DNA of 35,154 bases from CAYNBT01 sp964396025 (GTDB taxonomy: Bacteria; Patescibacteriota; WWE3; UBA101185; UBA10185): the NCBI GenBank assembly GCA_964396025.1, contig CAYNBT010000008.1, positions 1 to 35,154 on the forward strand, in the 5' to 3' direction. The position numbers and the translations under genes were made by a program. The notes under the pieces were generated by a model that saw nothing but the letters and a program-made list of their open reading frames with translations, ran no database searches and was not told the DNA's origin. Shown piece by piece: positions 31,302 to 35,154 of the stretch (the stretch's first letter is position 1; each line of letters opens with the position of its first letter).

Positions 31302-32516
31302 ATGAACGATAAGCGACTTTGGATTATTTTCTTAATAATTTTTGTAAACCTTTTGGGGTTTGGAATTATATTGCCCTTAATGCCTTACTATGTGGAAAGT
31401 TTTGGCGCCGGCCCGATCACAATAGGCTTACTTGCCTCTTCGTATTCACTCTTCCAGTTTTTTGCCGCTCCTATATTGGGTGAAATCTCGGATAAAATAG
31501 GTAGGCGTCCTGTGCTTTTATTCTCAATTGGTGGTACAGCAATCTCCTTTTTACTCATGGGGGCAGCTACGTCTATTCCTATGCTTTTTGTAGCTAGAAT
31601 CATTGACGGAATTTCGGGTGGTAATATTTCCACTGCACAGGCTTACATTGCAGATATAACCACAAAAGAAAAAAGAACCCAGGGCATGGGAATGATGATG
31701 GCTGCTTTTAGCTTGGGTTTTATAATTGGCCCGGCGTTAGGTGGGTATCTGTCCGTTTATGGCTATTCGATTCCTGCATACGTTGCAGCTGGAGTATCGT
31801 TTTTGGCTACTATTCTTACATTTTTCTTTTTACCGGAATCCCGCGTTCCAACCGACGCATCCCTCCAAGATTCTAAAGGCCGCAAGGTACTGTTTAGCGT
31901 TAAGGACTTTTACGACGCGTTAACTCACCCCAACGTTGGGTTGCTTATCTCTTTGTCATTTTTGATTATGCTTGCATTTTCAATTATGCAGGGAACTTTT
32001 GCTTTATTTACCGAGCATGCTCTTGGTTTAACCGCGAGAAATAATGGTTACATTTTTGCTTACATTGGTTTGCTAGGTATTGTGATGCAGTTCTTTGTTC
32101 TGAGAAGGCTTTTGGTTGCTTTTAGAGAGAATGTTCTCGTTACGTTTGCAGTTAGTTGTATGGCGATCGCTTTTGTGTTGTTTTCTGTTCTGAGCGGTAT
32201 AAAACTTCTTTTGATTGGTGTGACTTTCCTTGCTTTTGGAAACAGTATTTGTGGTCCTATAATTGCGGGATTGCTTTCCAAACTTACTCCAGATACAGAG
32301 CAGGGTAACATTATGGGTGTAAATCAATCTGTGAATAGTATTGCCCAATTGATTGGTCCTTTGCTCGGAACATTCATTTATAGTGAGTTAGGTGCAACTT
32401 TCCCATACATCACATCCGCTGGTATTTTAATCGTTGCTGTGATGGTGACTGTTTTGAGATTGAGAACAAACTTATCGAATAACTCTGCTTCTTATACTTC
32501 GCAAATCAACCACTAG
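31302..32516 (+). CDS. MFS exporter of the TetA/DHA1 type
   Basis: A 404-residue, 12-helix major facilitator. The first helix has LLGFGIILPLMPYYVESFGA, GEISDKIGRRPVLL near 65 is the loop 2-3 motif A, and ARIIDGISGGNISTAQAYIAD near 103-123 with SLGFIIGPALGG near 143-154 covers motif C, the antiporter motif of TetA-like drug/H+ exporters. The long N-terminal extension open from 31248 overlaps the preceding terminator, so ATG 31302 is chosen. No Shine-Dalgarno is visible. The substrate is unknown; drug or metabolite export are both possible. Confidence 0.88.
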   Translation: MNDKRLWIIFLIIFVNLLGFGIILPLMPYYVESFGAGPITIGLLASSYSLFQFFAAPILGEISDKIGRRPVLLFSIGGTAISFLLMGAATSIPMLFVARIIDGISGGNISTAQAYIADITTKEKRTQGMGMMMAAFSLGFIIGPALGGYLSVYGYSIPAYVAAGVSFLATILTFFFLPESRVPTDASLQDSKGRKVLFSVKDFYDALTHPNVGLLISLSFLIMLAFSIMQGTFALFTEHALGLTARNNGYIFAYIGLLGIVMQFFVLRRLLVAFRENVLVTFAVSCMAIAFVLFSVLSGIKLLLIGVTFLAFGNSICGPIIAGLLSKLTPDTEQGNIMGVNQSVNSIAQLIGPLLGTFIYSELGATFPYITSAGILIVAVMVTVLRLRTNLSNNSASYTSQINH

Positions 32517-32560
32517 ACAATTGCTTTTACTACAATGTTTCTATACAATTCTAAGCAGTT

Positions 32561-33424
32561 ATGAATTTTGTTAAGACTGTACTATTGCCCACATTATTAG
32601 CAGGTGTTTTAGTGATAGGTACTCACTATGCGGGTAAATCCAGCAGCCCACAACCCGATTCAACCGATGTGCTTGCTGCATTCACCGGTGGTACACTAAC
32701 ATTTCCGCCAGACCAATCTCTTTGCCAGTTTGAGTCTGGAAGTAAAACGGCTTACATTAGTTACTCCCTTGTACCAGCAAATTCAACTGCGACTCTACAA
32801 ACATCTTGGAGAATTGTTAATCCCCCTAGTAAGGCTACAGGTACTGTATACACTACAAAGCAGATTACAGGTTCCGGCCAAGAGCCTATTGTGGCGCAAT
32901 GGCCGGGAATAAGTCCCGGAGATGCTGTAGTGGAGATTCACTATGGGGCTGCGTTGTTGCATGCTACTACTGGCCAACCTGTGGTAACTGAAGGTTTGGA
33001 CTATTACTGGTATCCTTGGGTATGTTCCCAAGCAGCCGCAACTCCCACACCCACACCTACACCTACACCTACACCACCTGCTGCTCCCAGTGGAACGCCG
33101 ACCCCTACGCCTTCAGGAACTCCAACGCCAACACCCACTCCTACTCCTACGCCAACGCCAAATGATGGGGATGACCCTTTGATAACACCAACTCCAACTC
33201 CTTCAACAATCCCCACGCCAACGCCCGGTGTTAGTGGTTCTGTTACTCCCACCCCAACCCCAATGATTGGTGGTACTGTAACACCAATTCCCGACACGGG
33301 AAACACTGCTGTAACAATGTCATTGCTCAGTTCTTTAGCTCTGTTAATTCTTGGTGTGTATACGATGAAAACATGGAACCTACGAAAGGCGTTTGAAAAC
33401 AAAGTAAAAAAGGAACTTGATTAG
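32561..33424 (+). CDS. Surface protein with Pro-Thr linker and IPDTG sorting-like signal
   Basis: A 287-residue protein: signal peptide (hydrophobic 5-22), a beta-rich domain of about 140 residues with two cysteines (SLCQFES and PWVCSQ), a Pro-Thr stalk of about 80 residues, then IPDTG, a membrane helix (TMSLLSSLALLILGVYTM) and a basic tail. The end matches the layout of sortase substrates (LPxTG-like motif, helix, positive tail) with Ile for Leu. It is likely cell-wall or membrane anchored with the head held away from the cell. No sortase gene is in the window. TACAAT at 32544-32549 is 11 nt before the ATG. Confidence 0.75.
   Translation: MNFVKTVLLPTLLAGVLVIGTHYAGKSSSPQPDSTDVLAAFTGGTLTFPPDQSLCQFESGSKTAYISYSLVPANSTATLQTSWRIVNPPSKATGTVYTTKQITGSGQEPIVAQWPGISPGDAVVEIHYGAALLHATTGQPVVTEGLDYYWYPWVCSQAAATPTPTPTPTPTPPAAPSGTPTPTPSGTPTPTPTPTPTPTPNDGDDPLITPTPTPSTIPTPTPGVSGSVTPTPTPMIGGTVTPIPDTGNTAVTMSLLSSLALLILGVYTMKTWNLRKAFENKVKKELD
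33041..33270 (+). repeat. Pro-Thr dipeptide repeat coding region
   Basis: Degenerate CCNACN hexamer repeats code for runs of PT with interruptions (SGTP, NDGDDP, STIP, GVSGS). Third positions vary (cca, cct, ccc, acg, aca), so selection on the peptide is more likely than recent expansion. The reverse strand is open by chance. Confidence 0.8.
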
Positions 33425-33663
33425 TTGATCAATTCTACTTTCTTCTTACGCGTGAGTTTTTTGATTGCATGTTCCCGTTTCAACGCTGCACTTTTGGAAG
33501 AAAAAGTTTCAAAATATTTTAAAACAACTGGACGTCTTGTTTTGGTGTATTTTGCTCCGCGCATTGATTCGTTGTGTTCAAGTATTCTTTTGTTTACGTC
33601 CCGTGCTGTTCCGCAGTATAGTGTTTTGTCTGCGCATTCAACAATATAAACAAAATATTGCAT
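33421..33663 (-). CDS. GIY-YIG domain protein (YhbQ/UPF0213-like)
   Basis: An 80-residue GIY-YIG single-domain protein. VYIVECADKTLYCGTARDV near 5-23 is the GIY-YIG pair (VYI..YCG), the catalytic Arg is in VNKRILEHN near 24-32, followed by GAKYTKTRRPV near 36-46, then a Glu in the helix AALKREHAIKKLTRKKK. These small nucleases are common; the natural substrate is unclear, and some act on branched or damaged DNA. It overlaps the convergent surface-protein gene by 4 nt and follows the ABC-F gene on the same strand after 6 nt on its 5' side. Confidence 0.9.
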   Translation of the reverse strand: MQYFVYIVECADKTLYCGTARDVNKRILEHNESMRGAKYTKTRRPVVLKYFETFSSKSAALKREHAIKKLTRKKKVELIN

Positions 33664-33669
33664 AAGATG

Positions 33670-35112
33670 TTAAAGTAAGTTTAGTGTGCCCTCCTTTAAG
33701 TTAAGGATTTTATCTATTCCCACACTTTCTACAAAGTATCTGTCATGAGAAACCAGTAGAAGCGTTCCTGAGTATTCAGCCAAACTTTGTTCGATCACTT
33801 CTTTTGTATCAATATCAAGATGATTGTCTGGTTCGTCCAAAATTAAGAGGTCGTAGTTTTTGAATGCAAAGATTGCAAAAGCAAAACGAGCTCTCTCTCC
33901 AGGACTAAGTTGCCCTACGCGTTTTTTTACAGCATCTTTGTCAAACAAAAATTTACTTAGATATCCAAACGCTTGTGAAAACGGGCATCTTGTCTTTTCT
34001 ATAAATTCTTCTAGCAAATTGTTTTTTGTGTCAAGCGAAGATTGAACCTGAGAGAAATATCCAACACTAATATTTTCTCCAAGTCTTATGGTTCCATTAC
34101 TTGGCTCTTCAATTTTCATCACAAGTTTAACCAGAGTTGTTTTGCCCGCCCCATTTGGACCAAAAAGCCAGACTTTCTCTTTGCCTCGTATATCTAGATT
34201 CAGACTCTCAAAAACTTTCTTTTCGCCAAAATTCTTAGACACATTTTCAAAGCGAATCATTAACTTGCCTGGATTTACAGTAGTTTCAAATTCAATATTA
34301 TTTATCTTTCTAGATACAAATTTATCTTTTTGGTTTTGAACAATTTCTCTATCAAAACGCTTTTTTGCTGATTCAACAGCTCTACCTCTCTTTTTTCCGT
34401 CTTTGATTTTTCGTACATTTTCGATTAATTGCTCAAGTTGGGATTTTTTCTTAAGGAAGAGAACATACTCCTGATCCCATTTATTGATCAGTTTTAATTT
34501 CTCTTCACGGTAATTATCATAGTCTCCTACGAATTTGTATATTTTATGCTTTTCTATTTCCCAGATTTCATCTACTGTGTGATTCAAAAAAGATCGATCG
34601 TGAGAAATCATAATCACATTAATGTTTAGTTTGCGTACAAACTCTTCAAACCACATAATGCCCTCAATATCTAAGTGGTTTGTAGGTTCATCTATCAAAA
34701 GCGTGGTGGGGTTTTTGAGCATTGTCTCAATCAACTTTACTTTCATTTTCTGCCCTTCGCTCAAAGTGTTCAATTCTTGATAAATATCAAAATTATGAAA
34801 AGCAATTTGATTTGCGAATTTTTCTATCAAGTAAAAATATTCTTTGCTTGGTAAATGTTTCTCTAGGTATTCTCCAACCATCTCATTCGGAAATGAGAAT
34901 TCTTGTGGGATGTACGCAATCTCTTCGTCCTGTATTTCAATAACTCCAGATGTAGTTTCTTCGTTTCCACATATAAGTTTGAATAAAGTTGATTTACCGC
35001 ATCCGTTTTTGCCAACAAGCCCAACTTTTTTTCTTCCACTAATTTTAAACTCCACATTTGAAAGGAGTTCGGTATCATGGAAGTTTTTGGTTAGGTTTTT
35101 TGCAATGATCAC
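33670..35112 (-). CDS. ABC-F family ATPase (ribosome-associated)
   Basis: A 480-residue protein with two ABC domains and no membrane segments. ABC1: Walker A GKNGCGKS near 34-41, signature LSEGQ near 117, Walker B LLIDEPTNHLD near 138-148. The linker has a charged helical pair with KKRGRAVESAKKRFDRE near 243-259. ABC2: GPNGAGKT near 318-325, signature LSPGE and LLILDEPDNHLD. ABC-F proteins bind the ribosomal E site, resolving stalls (EttA, Uup) or displacing antibiotics (Vga, Msr). Which applies is not clear. The second NHLD is preceded by EPD instead of EPT. The start is GTG 35112, with TATATT (35119-35124) 6 nt upstream. Confidence 0.92.
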   Translation of the reverse strand: MIIAKNLTKNFHDTELLSNVEFKISGRKKVGLVGKNGCGKSTLFKLICGNEETTSGVIEIQDEEIAYIPQEFSFPNEMVGEYLEKHLPSKEYFYLIEKFANQIAFHNFDIYQELNTLSEGQKMKVKLIETMLKNPTTLLIDEPTNHLDIEGIMWFEEFVRKLNINVIMISHDRSFLNHTVDEIWEIEKHKIYKFVGDYDNYREEKLKLINKWDQEYVLFLKKKSQLEQLIENVRKIKDGKKRGRAVESAKKRFDREIVQNQKDKFVSRKINNIEFETTVNPGKLMIRFENVSKNFGEKKVFESLNLDIRGKEKVWLFGPNGAGKTTLVKLVMKIEEPSNGTIRLGENISVGYFSQVQSSLDTKNNLLEEFIEKTRCPFSQAFGYLSKFLFDKDAVKKRVGQLSPGERARFAFAIFAFKNYDLLILDEPDNHLDIDTKEVIEQSLAEYSGTLLLVSHDRYFVESVGIDKILNLKEGTLNLL

Positions 35113-35154
35113 GGATGTAATATATCACAATTGGCGTGTTGTAGAGAAAAAGTA

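Noticed and set aside
33004..33402. 132-residue Gly-Val-rich frame on the minus strand
   Set aside because: It is the reverse of the Pro-Thr repeat coding region, open only because of its composition.
1..35154. CRISPR array, insertion sequence, prophage or reassigned stop codons
   Set aside because: No regularly spaced repeats, transposase or phage genes were seen, and TGA acts as a normal stop in the acyl-CoA synthetase, oxidoreductase and other genes.

Overview
The window looks like the chromosome of a small-genome bacterium, most likely Candidate Phyla Radiation/Patescibacteria; the lineage cannot be fixed without marker genes. Reasons: AT-rich coding DNA, tight packing with overlapping convergent 3' ends, fermentative 2-oxoacid metabolism, surface proteins with Pro/Thr linkers, lysine-rich mini-proteins, and no phage or transposon genes. 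TGA is used as a stop, which argues against the code-4/25 lineages.

Layout. 1-2479 (-): a partial TauE/SafE-type permease and a stand-alone OLD-family ATPase/TOPRIM nuclease. 2480-2904: an unexplained structured segment, then tRNA-Pro(GGG). 3030-4106 (+): two adjacent macro-domain-like genes. 4162-6008: a KamB/NpmA-type 16S rRNA methyltransferase divergent from truB, then a coiled-coil protein. 5994-8572: divergent GT39-like glycosyltransferase and OpgC-like acyltransferase. 8612-9476: a 27-residue basic peptide and uppS. 9576-13835: mutS-mutL. 13832-15581: a membrane-anchored FAM173-like methyltransferase divergent from tgt. 15645-17166: an H1-like peptide, a thermonuclease and a DnaQ-type exonuclease. 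17222-23146: operon of ADP-forming acyl-CoA synthetase, NDH-2-like flavoprotein and 2-oxoacid oxidoreductase alpha and beta subunits, with a convergent flavodoxin. 23750-26535: a small membrane protein and a secreted Asp-box/Calx-beta/FN3 protein. 26518-29522: HxlR regulator divergent from LUD protein, cupredoxin and ferric-reductase-like flavocytochrome. 29590-31202: four orphan genes with strong signals. 31302-35112: MFS exporter, IPDTG surface protein, GIY-YIG protein and ABC-F ATPase.

Two expression styles are interleaved. At least fifteen genes have a TANNNT -10 hexamer only 6-9 nt before the start codon and no Shine-Dalgarno, so their mRNAs should be leaderless or nearly so. A second set (macro pair, 23750, 29590/29835, 30618, 30753) has strong Shine-Dalgarno sites, mostly with own promoters and hairpin-U terminators, is visibly more GC-rich, and encodes short proteins most of which I cannot place. 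I regard that contrast, the tandem macro genes, the A1408-type methyltransferase and the unexplained RNA-like segment beside tRNA-Pro as the most interesting content.

Working together, the central operon would oxidise a 2-oxoacid to acyl-CoA, pass electrons to a small carrier (no ferredoxin gene is present; flavodoxin is adjacent) and make ATP from acyl-CoA. The LUD-cupredoxin-flavocytochrome block looks like a redox-responsive electron-transfer module under an HxlR regulator.
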